Shown: positions 42,087 through 51,363 of the stretch, piece by piece
Layout: every line of letters begins with the position of its first letter
How positions within the stretch are numbered: the stretch's first letter is position 1
Source of the DNA: an uncultured Flavonifractor sp.
GTDB lineage: Bacteria > Bacillota > Clostridia > Oscillospirales > Oscillospiraceae
Direction of reading: 5' to 3'
Assembly (NCBI RefSeq): GCF_944383115.1
Contig: NZ_CALWOJ010000155.1
Location: 41,667-105,666, forward strand
Length of the DNA stretch: 64,000 nt
Notes under the pieces: generated by a model
What the model saw: only the letters and a program-made list of their open reading frames with translations
What the model was told of the DNA's origin: nothing
Databases searched by the model: none
Made by a program: the position numbers and the translations under genes

Positions 42087-43883
42087 TCAATTAGACTTAA
42101 TCTGTTTGAGGTAGGATTTCAGACGATGATCCCAGTGCTGTAAAAGTTCATCGTTCTGGTCGCTGTTATGAATATTTGTAAGGTCGATGGCTTTAGCGAG
42201 TGCAGCAATAAATAATTCAAATGCTAGTCTACTTTCTTCAGGCATCTTCACTATATATTCGTTATAGAAGATGTGTGCGGTATTAATAGTAACCTTGACA
42301 TGGCCTAGGCTAAAATCGGTATCAATAAAGGAGCCATTACGCCCAAGATTGGTATATTCAAAGGTTAATTCTCTATTTAGCAAAGCTCTAATTTGCTCAT
42401 ATGTCGGTGACTCAAACCCATGATCTTTCAGGAACTCCTCAGCTTCTTTTTCTAGGACTTCGGGATCCGTTGTTTCGGTTACCTTACTAGTTGCACTACC
42501 AGTATCATCCTCGTTGTCCTCAACTGCGCTTACAATGCTATTGGCAGGAGAGTCTCCGATCTCATCATTGTTGGCAATACGGCTCCCTTTTCGAAGCTCT
42601 TTATTGTCTTCAACCATTTCTTTGATTGTGTATTTAATAATCTGAGCAAGCCTATTCCATAAAGGAAGAATTAGTTCATTATTAGGTCCTACTTCTGGTT
42701 CTGCATCATCACGTAGTTCCACCTGCTGCTTGTTATTGGAAACGCCAAAGACCTCATCAAGTACAGGGTCAAAAAGGATTTCACAGCCCCACCACCTGTG
42801 GTAGGGGTTATTTGTTTTGTCATAGAAATCAAAGGCACCAAAGTCAATTTCACGTCCAGCTCGAACAACTGAAATGCCTTCAAGTTTTTTCGCATATTTG
42901 CCAATGGGCTTATTCCCTGGATCACCAGTCGAAATAGCAGTTTGGTCATAAAATTCCGCCCGAACCTTCGAAAAGCGTATCAGAACATCAGATGTTTTTT
43001 CTTCTCCAGTCTTTTTATCCACATAAGGAATTTGAATGATTACCTCTCCATCATTATCTCCATATGGTTCAAAAATAGGTTCTGTGCAATTGATATTTGC
43101 TCTTTCAGAAATATTGGCCGGATCGTTCAAATTTCCCAAAACATAATTTGGTTTCATCAAAAACAGTGGATCATTAGGAAGAACATCAATCGCAGCGTCT
43201 TCGTGACCAATTGTTATCAGACGGATATTGTGTGTTCCGTTCATAATTAAGTGGCGGAACTTTCTTCCAAGGAAAAATTCCAACTTTTCGTTCAATGTCG
43301 CCATAGTCTTAGGCTTAACATTATCACAATTTTTCCAATAGACTAGTGTCCCATGGGCAGTAAAGTCGTATGTTTTTCCTGAGGTATGATAGTTAAGAAA
43401 GGGGCGATACTGCTTAGGAATTTCCGTTAACTCTGGATCATTGATTTCCTCCTGTTCACCAGTTTTGACTTTTTCAATGTCAAGCCAGACTTGGCGTACT
43501 GGATCGTCGACCTCAATAGGGCCATCATCTTGCGTCCAAGAATATACTTCTACATTCGGGGTCACATGGAGAGAGGCTTGAGGGAGCCCAACACCAAAAC
43601 GGCCCATCCCGCGGCGATCAGATTTTGTAGTAAATCCAATTCCGAGACAACTTGCTAATTTGCTGATGTCCATACCGGATCCGTTATCAAGGATGCCAAA
43701 TTCATAAACCGCTTTGCGGTGGGATACAGGATCAACTCGTTCAGTCATGATAACAAATATATCATGCGCTCCTGCCTCGATAGAGTTGTCAATCAATTCA
43801 GCAATGGCACTGTCAATGCTCTTATACCCACTACTACGCAAAGCATCACCCATCTGCTTGATTTGAACGATACTTTGTCCCAT
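42087..43883 (-). CDS. MORC/Hsp90-like GHKL ATPase
   Basis: 598 residues. The GHKL nucleotide site is complete: Glu29, Asp32 and Asn33 in AIAELIDNSIEAGA, DNGSG (66-70) and GRFGVG (94-99). A transducer-like middle part follows, then an acidic linker (about 450-485) and a helical C-terminal domain. Bacterial MORC-type ATPases are known from restriction-related operons together with SF2 helicases and PLD nucleases, where they are thought to clamp DNA. The start lies 22 bases behind the helicase gene. Confidence 0.82.
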   Translation of the reverse strand: MGQSIVQIKQMGDALRSSGYKSIDSAIAELIDNSIEAGAHDIFVIMTERVDPVSHRKAVYEFGILDNGSGMDISKLASCLGIGFTTKSDRRGMGRFGVGLPQASLHVTPNVEVYSWTQDDGPIEVDDPVRQVWLDIEKVKTGEQEEINDPELTEIPKQYRPFLNYHTSGKTYDFTAHGTLVYWKNCDNVKPKTMATLNEKLEFFLGRKFRHLIMNGTHNIRLITIGHEDAAIDVLPNDPLFLMKPNYVLGNLNDPANISERANINCTEPIFEPYGDNDGEVIIQIPYVDKKTGEEKTSDVLIRFSKVRAEFYDQTAISTGDPGNKPIGKYAKKLEGISVVRAGREIDFGAFDFYDKTNNPYHRWWGCEILFDPVLDEVFGVSNNKQQVELRDDAEPEVGPNNELILPLWNRLAQIIKYTIKEMVEDNKELRKGSRIANNDEIGDSPANSIVSAVEDNEDDTGSATSKVTETTDPEVLEKEAEEFLKDHGFESPTYEQIRALLNRELTFEYTNLGRNGSFIDTDFSLGHVKVTINTAHIFYNEYIVKMPEESRLAFELFIAALAKAIDLTNIHNSDQNDELLQHWDHRLKSYLKQIKSN

Positions 43884-43905
43884 AACTGCTTACCTCTCTT
43901 TCTAG

Positions 43906-45630
43906 TTAGCTCCAATAGGAGTTAAAATGGCTGAATGCCATATCAGCATCGTACCGACCGAGATTATCTTTAATATCAACTAGTAAACATTCAGCATTGC
44001 CACCCATCATGGGTCCACGTAGGCCTCGTCCTAACATTTGGCTGTAAAGGACGATAGATTGTGTGGGTCTTGTAATAAAAACACACCGAATATTCGTTGA
44101 GTCGAAACCTGTAGTCAAGACCTCATAATTAATGAGAATATTCACAGGGTTTTGGCGATCTTTAAAAGAGGAAATTGCATCCGCCCGCTCTACCGGATTC
44201 ATTTCGCCAAGCACCAGCGCATTTGGAATATCTTCAAGTGATAACATAAATGAAATCAACTTGGCATGAGCTACTGAACATGCAAAAACAATTGTGGGAA
44301 CTTGCTCAGTTGATAGTTCACGCAACTTATCAAGGATTGCTTTATTTCGACTTCGATTTTTCCCGATATTTTCTAGTGCCGTTTTTGTAAAATCCATATA
44401 ACCATTGTCCAGCATCTTTGCTTTAATCTTCTGGAGTTCAGTAGTCGTAAATTGTTCAGAATAAGTAAGTTGCTCTTTTTTTATTTTAGCCAAAATGTTA
44501 TTTTTCTGGAAGTAGCGGATGATATTACTCTCTGTGGTGTGATTAAGATATGCATTTTTTGACATATTAACCTGATTTACAACACTAACATCAATGCCTA
44601 TGAGGCGGTTCTCAAACATATTGGATAACAACTTGTTTTCATCGCCTGTAAGTGTTGTTCGTCCCGGAGTAGCTGTCAGGCCAACTAGAGAACGATCTTC
44701 ATATCCTGGGGGAGAATACATAAAGGATTCGACTAATGAACGCGTTTCTTGGGCTGCTGCTTTGTGGGCTTCATCAAAGATAATAAGTCTCGTATTTTTA
44801 ACGATTTGCTCAAATAAGTCTGCATTAGTAGTACGAAGAGCTTGCAATTTCTGAATTCCACAGAACATTATGCCATTAAAACCGTCTTGCGGGATTGAAA
44901 TATTACTTTGCCCCCAGAGCTTATATGTATTTATTTGACCATCCCCGAGGTGTTCCCACACGGCGGTAAAAGTTTCGTATGCCTGCTGAAGTAGCTCTGT
45001 TGTATGTGCAAGCCAAACGATTGTGCCCTGTTTTTTTAATGTAAAAGTGTAGTAATGGACTAACGTATGCATAGAAGTTTTGGTTTTGCCTGTACCTGTT
45101 GGCATATGTACAAGCATGCGCTTCAGAGGAAACGGCTTGTTTAATTCATTTAATACGCGCTGCTTAATAAAAAATTGATAATCAAGTAACTCATAAAAAC
45201 GCTTGCCAGCTTGGTGGGAAACCATTACTTTATCATCTTTAATCGGTGGATTGAAGATGGAGCAATCAATTCCAAGGGTCTCCATTAATTTTAAATTTGC
45301 CTCAGAAGGCCCCCACGAGAGCGCAGCAATAGCATTGGCTTTATCACTTATCGTGGAGATATCTTTCTTTTTTGCAGCGGGCAACTTATCAAAAATAGCT
45401 TCGATATCTTTGGCCTCCATATGCATAAGCACATCTCGCCGAAATTGGCTTTTTTTCAATAATTCAACTCCGTTTAGTTGAAGTATCATTTCCGCAAGAC
45501 GCTTTTTTGTTAAGAGCCCATTATTTTCCCACTCAGAAAGAAGTTGCTCAATGAGGTCATCTCCAAGATAATGGCGTAAAGTATCTTGAGAAAAGAGTTT
45601 TAGGCACTCTATTAGCTTAGGGTAATTCAT
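43906..45630 (-). CDS. DEAD/DEAH-box SF2 helicase
   Basis: 574 residues with all usual motifs: MPTGTGKTKTS (Walker A, near 178), IIFDEAHKAAAQ (near 283), GLTATPGRT, and QMLGRGLR with the arginine finger. The class is that of restriction-type translocases (UvrB/ResIII-like). It starts 13 bases after sspA and is followed by the GHKL ATPase. A translocase for the effector module is the natural role. Confidence 0.85.
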   Translation of the reverse strand: MNYPKLIECLKLFSQDTLRHYLGDDLIEQLLSEWENNGLLTKKRLAEMILQLNGVELLKKSQFRRDVLMHMEAKDIEAIFDKLPAAKKKDISTISDKANAIAALSWGPSEANLKLMETLGIDCSIFNPPIKDDKVMVSHQAGKRFYELLDYQFFIKQRVLNELNKPFPLKRMLVHMPTGTGKTKTSMHTLVHYYTFTLKKQGTIVWLAHTTELLQQAYETFTAVWEHLGDGQINTYKLWGQSNISIPQDGFNGIMFCGIQKLQALRTTNADLFEQIVKNTRLIIFDEAHKAAAQETRSLVESFMYSPPGYEDRSLVGLTATPGRTTLTGDENKLLSNMFENRLIGIDVSVVNQVNMSKNAYLNHTTESNIIRYFQKNNILAKIKKEQLTYSEQFTTTELQKIKAKMLDNGYMDFTKTALENIGKNRSRNKAILDKLRELSTEQVPTIVFACSVAHAKLISFMLSLEDIPNALVLGEMNPVERADAISSFKDRQNPVNILINYEVLTTGFDSTNIRCVFITRPTQSIVLYSQMLGRGLRGPMMGGNAECLLVDIKDNLGRYDADMAFSHFNSYWS

Positions 45631-45643
45631 CTAACCCCTCCGA

Positions 45644-46786
45644 TCACGAGTTTTCCTCAATGAAGCCAAGCGCTTTCTCTAATTCGTAAAAGTCTTCTTC
45701 AGATGTAAAATAGCCAACACTGAATCGTACTGTGCCCGCTGGAAATGTTCCTAATGTTTTATGCGCAACTGGTGCACAATGCAATCCAGTTCTAACTGCA
45801 ATCTCATATCGATCCAAAACATCGCCAATATTATCGCTGCTGTAATCGTCAAATAAGCAAGATACGACACCAATACAATTACTCCGTTCTTGGGGCCCAA
45901 CAATTGTTATATTCGAATGCGCACGTAGTGTCGAAAGCAATCGTTTGTGGTTACCATCTTCTATCCTACGGATATCCTCGGCATTCTCAAGAAACCATGT
46001 AAGTGCTGTGTGCAATCCTGAAATAGCATGAATATTCTGGCTTCCCATTTCGTATCGAGAGGGAGCCTCATGAGGCATATCCTGCAGCGCAGATTCTACA
46101 CCTGTCCCGCCAAACAGAATGGGGGTGGGGTTTGATTCTGGTTTTTTCACAAGCCCCCCAATTCCGATAGGGCCGTATAGTGTTTTATGTCCAGCAAAAA
46201 CGGCGTAGTCTATATTATTTGAGCCGATGTTTATTGGAACAAGGCCAGCCGTTTGAGCAATGTCTAGAACCGTAATGCAATCAAACTCTTTTGCCAAACT
46301 TGTAAGCTCCTCCACCGGTGCAATTAAACCGCATACATTACTTGCATGGCTAATGACTAGTACACCAGGTGCATTTTTCTTAAACTCAGCACGAACAGCA
46401 TCGATATCATATCCGCCCTGTATACCGAAAGGAATAACATGAACGATAATATTCTTTGACTTTTCAAGAGCATATAATGTTCTTGTTACGGCATTGTGCT
46501 CGAAGGGGGAAATATAGATGTGCATTCCAGGAGCAATGATTCCCTGAAGTACCATATTCATAGCAAGCGTTGCAGAGGGAGCAAAAATAACTTCTTTGTT
46601 TTCGCACTGCAGCACAGTTTGAATCATCTTCCGCGTTTCAGAGATAATTCGACTTGCGGTCGCGGCCAGTTTATACTGGCCACGACCGGCATTTCCGCCA
46701 TTTTCTCTATAAAATATATCCATATAATCATATACGGCTTTAGGTTTAGGGTATGTTGTTGCTGCATTGTCGAAATATGCTCCCAT
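45644..46786 (-). CDS. sspA: Cysteine desulfurase, SspA-type
   Basis: 380 residues, class V aminotransferase fold. PLP lysine Lys201 in AGHKTLYGP, Asp175 in VLDIAQTAG, substrate-loop cysteine Cys337 in RTGLHCAP. It mobilises sulfur from cysteine for phosphorothioation. In detail it looks like the general cysteine-desulfurase family of Clostridia (YFDNAATTYPKPK, GNAGRGQYKLA), so it may have been recruited from that stock. Position (12 bases after sspC) supports the name; the domain alone would not. Confidence 0.8.
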   Translation of the reverse strand: MGAYFDNAATTYPKPKAVYDYMDIFYRENGGNAGRGQYKLAATASRIISETRKMIQTVLQCENKEVIFAPSATLAMNMVLQGIIAPGMHIYISPFEHNAVTRTLYALEKSKNIIVHVIPFGIQGGYDIDAVRAEFKKNAPGVLVISHASNVCGLIAPVEELTSLAKEFDCITVLDIAQTAGLVPINIGSNNIDYAVFAGHKTLYGPIGIGGLVKKPESNPTPILFGGTGVESALQDMPHEAPSRYEMGSQNIHAISGLHTALTWFLENAEDIRRIEDGNHKRLLSTLRAHSNITIVGPQERSNCIGVVSCLFDDYSSDNIGDVLDRYEIAVRTGLHCAPVAHKTLGTFPAGTVRFSVGYFTSEEDFYELEKALGFIEENS

Positions 46787-46798
46787 AACTTATCCTCC

Positions 46799-49700
46799 CT
46801 AGCAGAGTTTCTCCAATATCTCCATTAGCACCTGGCGTTTCTCCTGCGGGGAAATAGATTGTCCCATTTCCCTAATTGCGCTGTCAATTCTTCGATATAA
46901 GATTTCTGAACGCTTGCTGCGCTCCACTCGATCAAATACCCGCTGAATGGCTGTACCATCTCCGTTTACAAAGACAACTGAATAGGCATTTTCTTTCTCA
47001 AGTATAACAGGATCAATATCCGCTTCCGAATGAACGCTTTCTTCGTCAATTGTTGTTTTGTACTCTATCATGCGCTCTCGGAACACTTGAATAGCACTGT
47101 CTGTCCAATCGTCAATACGCAAACCAGTAAGAACCCTTGCAAGTCCTTCAATCAATAGATGTTCGTCATTTGTTGATTTTTCAAACACTTTAAAGATACA
47201 TTCTGCGCCATTAGCATACACTTTGTTTCGAACAGCAGTAGTTAGACTTTCGTACCAGTCCATTACAATGGAGGACAGGGACGCACTACCCTGTTGACCA
47301 CAGAAAATCTCTTTTACATCTTCAACCAAAGCATCTTCCAAGTTAGGTTTAACTTGATCAAAAAACAATTTTGTCGCTGTGATTTTCTCAACAAGTTCGC
47401 TGGATGCTTCATTATACCCAAAGCACTTGGGAATCCTTGTAAACAAAAGATCTAATGCACCAATAGAGGCTTGCTTAAGCAGTGCTAAGAACTTTCTCAT
47501 TTCATTATTAATTTCTGAGTACCTATCACTTTTAGCATTGCCGTTGTAAACTTGTTTCAGTTCTTTCACATATTTAGGCAAAGAGAGATACCATCTCCCC
47601 ATAGCAATTGTCAAATAAGAATAACCATTTTTGCCTCGATCTGCTTCAAAGATAAAGTCTTCAAAAATAGATGTCAGTGCCTCGACATATGCTTCTTTTC
47701 CGTCGCTCCACTCCTCAAGTCTCGCTGTGTATCGCTCAGGATTTTCATTTATCTCATTTAGAAGACTAGGGGTAATTCCTACTTCATTAAACTCGTCACG
47801 AATAATAATGTGTTTTTGATATTTTCGTAAAACAGCAGCGATATAAATGGGAATCAGGCCTCTTCTCATTCCTATTCCATTAGGCGTTCCCGTTAGATCC
47901 TGATACAGTATTTCAAATGACCGATCTCCCGACACTTTAGACTCTTTTACAAAATTTTCGATAATAAAAAGTACTCGCTCAAGATCTTTGTGCTCTTCTG
48001 GAAGATCATTCAACGCAATATATGCGGTTCCATTCTCTTGGCGGAGAACACCTGTTGTAATAAGCGCACTGCGCATAAAGGATACATCCTGGCCGGATCC
48101 AGTAAGTCCTAAATTAATCTGAAGTGGAGTAGTCAACAATCCATTCAACAATTTGGTGCGGCTGTTCATGGCGACAGTTGTCAAATGGTTTTTATTCAAG
48201 ACTTCGTTATTGATTACAGGTGTCTTAGAATATACCTGATCACAAATATCAGAGAGCAGATGGCTTAGATGTGCTTTGCGATACAACGCTTTTTCTTGTC
48301 CGTTGTAAATAAACTTAGCCGCATGTAGCTCCGGGTGGGTATACTGTGCAATAAACCGGTGTACCACTTCGAATAGATCCTGGTAGATGACATCGTATTC
48401 GTCAAAAAGAACATCATCACCTTGGCTAGCTTCACGTAAAATCTGGACTGCATCCAGATTTCTAAGGTGATCCAAAATATCATGAATATGTTCAGGAATG
48501 ACAAAAACAGCTCGCTTAACCCCAACAGTATTTGCTTTTAATGCGTTTTCCAATTCAGCAATATGCTCTTCATCTTGAGGTAAAACACCAAATATAACGC
48601 CATCAGAATGATGCTGGTGAACAAGTTCTTTTAAGTTTTGAGTTAGGAGAATATCTTCTCCGTCAATGAACACGAATTGGAAGAAACGTGTCATCTCTTT
48701 TTGATCATTGTATCGAATCGGATAAGCATACGGTTCAAGATTTGCTGCATTCAGAAGGTTAGCTGCAGTCATGCTGCTACGACGTTTCTGAACTAAATCT
48801 GCAATAGCCTTATATACATCAACACCTGAACTTTCCTTCAATTTCAGATATGCATTACTCCTTTTGAGATACACAACGCACTGCTTCTGAACTAAATCCA
48901 TGATGGTTGCATTGATCTCGTCAACGCTTATGCTGTCATCAGCATATGTGCTCAGAATAGTATCAACCGTAGGTGCAAGTCGTTCAAATTGACCTAAACA
49001 ATAAATCAGAGAAATTGTTTTGATGATCTTTGCGTGAAGTGTGTCCGGTGCAAACTTTGCCAAAATGCTACTAGTCAGACGATATAACTGATGAATTTCG
49101 CTAGTATATACTTCCTTGCGCATTTGGGGAGCAAAGTAGTCATAAAGTACATCAGGAGTTACCATTGGAAATTCGCCAGATAGTCCCTTGATAGCCCCAG
49201 AAAGTGTCGCAGACTCATGTCCAGAAATAAATGTGAAAAGGGTGCGTTCATTCTGCGCTACCTTCTCAGAAATTCGAGGAAGCATGAAGGTAGTAATCGG
49301 GTGGAGCGGATAACACCCTACAACAGCAGCATTTAAACCATTATCGTCACAATCTTCAAAGAGTGTCGTTCCGCTAAAGCGTTGTCTGATGTCATCAAAG
49401 CGAGTTTTGTGTTGCGCATAGAAGGTCGCCCATTGAGCTTCATCTTTTAAGATAGCTTGAGAAATAATTTCATAGATTTGGGCAAAGTCACTGTGCATAT
49501 GGATATGGCTAAATCTTTCGGATACGCCTTTCCAACCATCCACTTTTTGTTTTGGAAGCACGTCAATATAGTTCTCAATTTCCTTGTGAGAAATCAGAAG
49601 CAGGTGAAGTTGTTTACTTCCGCTGCGACTACATTTTTCTGCAAAATCTTGCAGCATTTTTATGTCACTGATAGACGCTTTTGTAATGCTAGATTCAAGA

Positions 49701-50461
49701 TATTTACTAAACTCATCGTATACGACAATAATACCTGTATATCCAACATCAGGGAGTTTTTCAATGACTTTTTCGTAAAGTTCAATCACATCAAACCCAG
49801 CGAAAGGATTAAATTCGCTGCCAGCTGTCAAAGAAGGATAGATTTTTTCAAAAGTGGAGTATGCCTCCACATCAAAATTAGAAAGATGACCTAGAAACTC
49901 ATCTAGGGACATATTGATAGAATTCTTAAACTTTGCAAGTGTTTCTGGATATTCCTTTTCCCAGCGCCGAATCATATTTATAGCAGCCTGGAAATGCGTA
50001 TCCGGCATAAGCGTTAACAAATTATTTTGCTTTAGGGTATTATAAAGGGCCCCCATAAAAGACTGAACAAGGCTAATATTACTACCGTTGATTATGACAG
50101 GTAGTAACTTTTTATCAGATGCAAGATAGCCCTGAGCATATTCGTATAGATCTTCGTTGACCTCTTTTACCTTTGAAAGTAGTGTTGCACTGTCTTGTTC
50201 AACTTTTCTGCAGAGGAAGGAAAGAATAGAGAGGATAATATGGGATTTCCCTTTGCCGTATGCACCAATTAAAATTTTAGCTCTATTTGTAGCTGCGTTG
50301 TCTGTGCTCAGGAGAAAATCTTCAAAAAGATTTACTGCAGCAGACGTTGGTATTAGATGTTTTATTTTATCCGAGTTGTTCAAATCATAGGCGATATTCA
50401 CCGATGTCTGAAAACCCGGAGCGGTCGAGATCATATCTAGAATCATGGGATATTTCTCCAT
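46799..50461 (-). CDS. sspC: SspC-like large P-loop ATPase
   Basis: 1220 residues. Walker A GAYGKGKSH (66-74) and Walker B IIVVYDEFSKYL (about 245-256) sit in an N-terminal AAA-like domain; the rest is long, helical and without other motifs I recognise. It resembles BrxC/PglY-type ATPases, and in this gene order (D-B-C-A) it is the SspC component, the ATPase partner of the nickase and sulfur-transfer proteins. Nine bases separate it from sspB. Confidence 0.75.
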   Translation of the reverse strand: MEKYPMILDMISTAPGFQTSVNIAYDLNNSDKIKHLIPTSAAVNLFEDFLLSTDNAATNRAKILIGAYGKGKSHIILSILSFLCRKVEQDSATLLSKVKEVNEDLYEYAQGYLASDKKLLPVIINGSNISLVQSFMGALYNTLKQNNLLTLMPDTHFQAAINMIRRWEKEYPETLAKFKNSINMSLDEFLGHLSNFDVEAYSTFEKIYPSLTAGSEFNPFAGFDVIELYEKVIEKLPDVGYTGIIVVYDEFSKYLESSITKASISDIKMLQDFAEKCSRSGSKQLHLLLISHKEIENYIDVLPKQKVDGWKGVSERFSHIHMHSDFAQIYEIISQAILKDEAQWATFYAQHKTRFDDIRQRFSGTTLFEDCDDNGLNAAVVGCYPLHPITTFMLPRISEKVAQNERTLFTFISGHESATLSGAIKGLSGEFPMVTPDVLYDYFAPQMRKEVYTSEIHQLYRLTSSILAKFAPDTLHAKIIKTISLIYCLGQFERLAPTVDTILSTYADDSISVDEINATIMDLVQKQCVVYLKRSNAYLKLKESSGVDVYKAIADLVQKRRSSMTAANLLNAANLEPYAYPIRYNDQKEMTRFFQFVFIDGEDILLTQNLKELVHQHHSDGVIFGVLPQDEEHIAELENALKANTVGVKRAVFVIPEHIHDILDHLRNLDAVQILREASQGDDVLFDEYDVIYQDLFEVVHRFIAQYTHPELHAAKFIYNGQEKALYRKAHLSHLLSDICDQVYSKTPVINNEVLNKNHLTTVAMNSRTKLLNGLLTTPLQINLGLTGSGQDVSFMRSALITTGVLRQENGTAYIALNDLPEEHKDLERVLFIIENFVKESKVSGDRSFEILYQDLTGTPNGIGMRRGLIPIYIAAVLRKYQKHIIIRDEFNEVGITPSLLNEINENPERYTARLEEWSDGKEAYVEALTSIFEDFIFEADRGKNGYSYLTIAMGRWYLSLPKYVKELKQVYNGNAKSDRYSEINNEMRKFLALLKQASIGALDLLFTRIPKCFGYNEASSELVEKITATKLFFDQVKPNLEDALVEDVKEIFCGQQGSASLSSIVMDWYESLTTAVRNKVYANGAECIFKVFEKSTNDEHLLIEGLARVLTGLRIDDWTDSAIQVFRERMIEYKTTIDEESVHSEADIDPVILEKENAYSVVFVNGDGTAIQRVFDRVERSKRSEILYRRIDSAIREMGQSISPQEKRQVLMEILEKLC

Positions 50462-50470
50462 TCGTACTTA

Positions 50471-51346
50471 TTAGGAAAGTTTGCTGTAGTACTGTCGGAC
50501 ACAATCTAAGAATGACATATCTGTCGTGATGTGCAGCAGATCCAATCCGGCTGTACGTACTACTTCTATAAACCCAGCACGTTCAGCAGCGTTTAAAACT
50601 GTGAGCAAAGTAATGGTATCTAGATTAAATATTTTCCCAAGATTTCCTTCTTTGTTTTGAATCTCGGAGAGTGGAATTTCTCGCCGCCCGTCAGCATTAT
50701 CAATGATAGCAGCTACCGCCACTAGAGGATCGATCGTATGTGCAGCAGGGATAGATTTCTTGTATGTCTTTTCCTTCTTGTTGTGGTAATCAATCAGTCC
50801 AAGTTCGCTTAAAGGGCAATCCATATTACTTTCAGGCTCGTCTTTAGAAGGTGCAGTTTTGTACCGTGGCATATAGGTATTAATAATACAGTTAAAATCA
50901 TCATCCAAAGGTCTGATGGGAGGTTCACTGTTGCCGTTCATTTTTGCATAATTTGCAAGCGCAGTCGTGAAATCCTCCTTGCTAAATTCAGAGAGCTGAA
51001 AGTGGTTGAAAAAGAAGTACCAAGAAGTTGCTATATCTTGTTGTCTTGCAAGCTTATAGTGTAACAACCACAGGGTTCCCATCTCCTCGATATATGGGTC
51101 GTTTTCATACAAAATTCTCCCAAATTTTGTTAGATACTGAGCACTTTTGCCTTTGGCACTATCAGAAAGTCCTACTGCAAGCATCCAGTATCGCAAAGAC
51201 TTTACCATGTTTGAGCCAATGCCGAGCACATCCATAGGATTGTATTCTTTGCTAACAAATACATAGGGATCTCGGAAAACATGTTTCATGCCTTTGCTAA
51301 GCCACCCTTTTCGTATTGAAAATGTTTCGTGTGCTCTAAATTTCAT
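50471..51346 (-). CDS. sspB: SspB-like DUF4007 protein (nickase)
   Basis: 291 residues. The N-terminus FRAHETFSIRKGWLSKGM, then LGIGSNMVKSLRYWMLAVGL, is the DUF4007 signature (usually F.gHETFp.R..WL.Kg and LGVGKNMV). In the known Ssp systems the DUF4007 protein SspB nicks DNA to allow single-strand sulfur insertion. It lies 17 bases after sspD and 9 before sspC. Confidence 0.8.
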   Translation of the reverse strand: MKFRAHETFSIRKGWLSKGMKHVFRDPYVFVSKEYNPMDVLGIGSNMVKSLRYWMLAVGLSDSAKGKSAQYLTKFGRILYENDPYIEEMGTLWLLHYKLARQQDIATSWYFFFNHFQLSEFSKEDFTTALANYAKMNGNSEPPIRPLDDDFNCIINTYMPRYKTAPSKDEPESNMDCPLSELGLIDYHNKKEKTYKKSIPAAHTIDPLVAVAAIIDNADGRREIPLSEIQNKEGNLGKIFNLDTITLLTVLNAAERAGFIEVVRTAGLDLLHITTDMSFLDCVRQYYSKLS

Positions 51347-51363
51347 GTTATGTTATCCCTTCA

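Noticed and set aside
41150..45630. DISARM interpretation of helicase plus PLD nuclease
   Set aside because: No DUF1998 protein and no methyltransferase; GHKL ATPase and ssp genes point elsewhere.
46799..50461. BREX interpretation of the large ATPase (BrxC-like)
   Set aside because: No PglZ, PglX methyltransferase, BrxA/B or Lon-like gene; neighbours are phosphorothioation genes.
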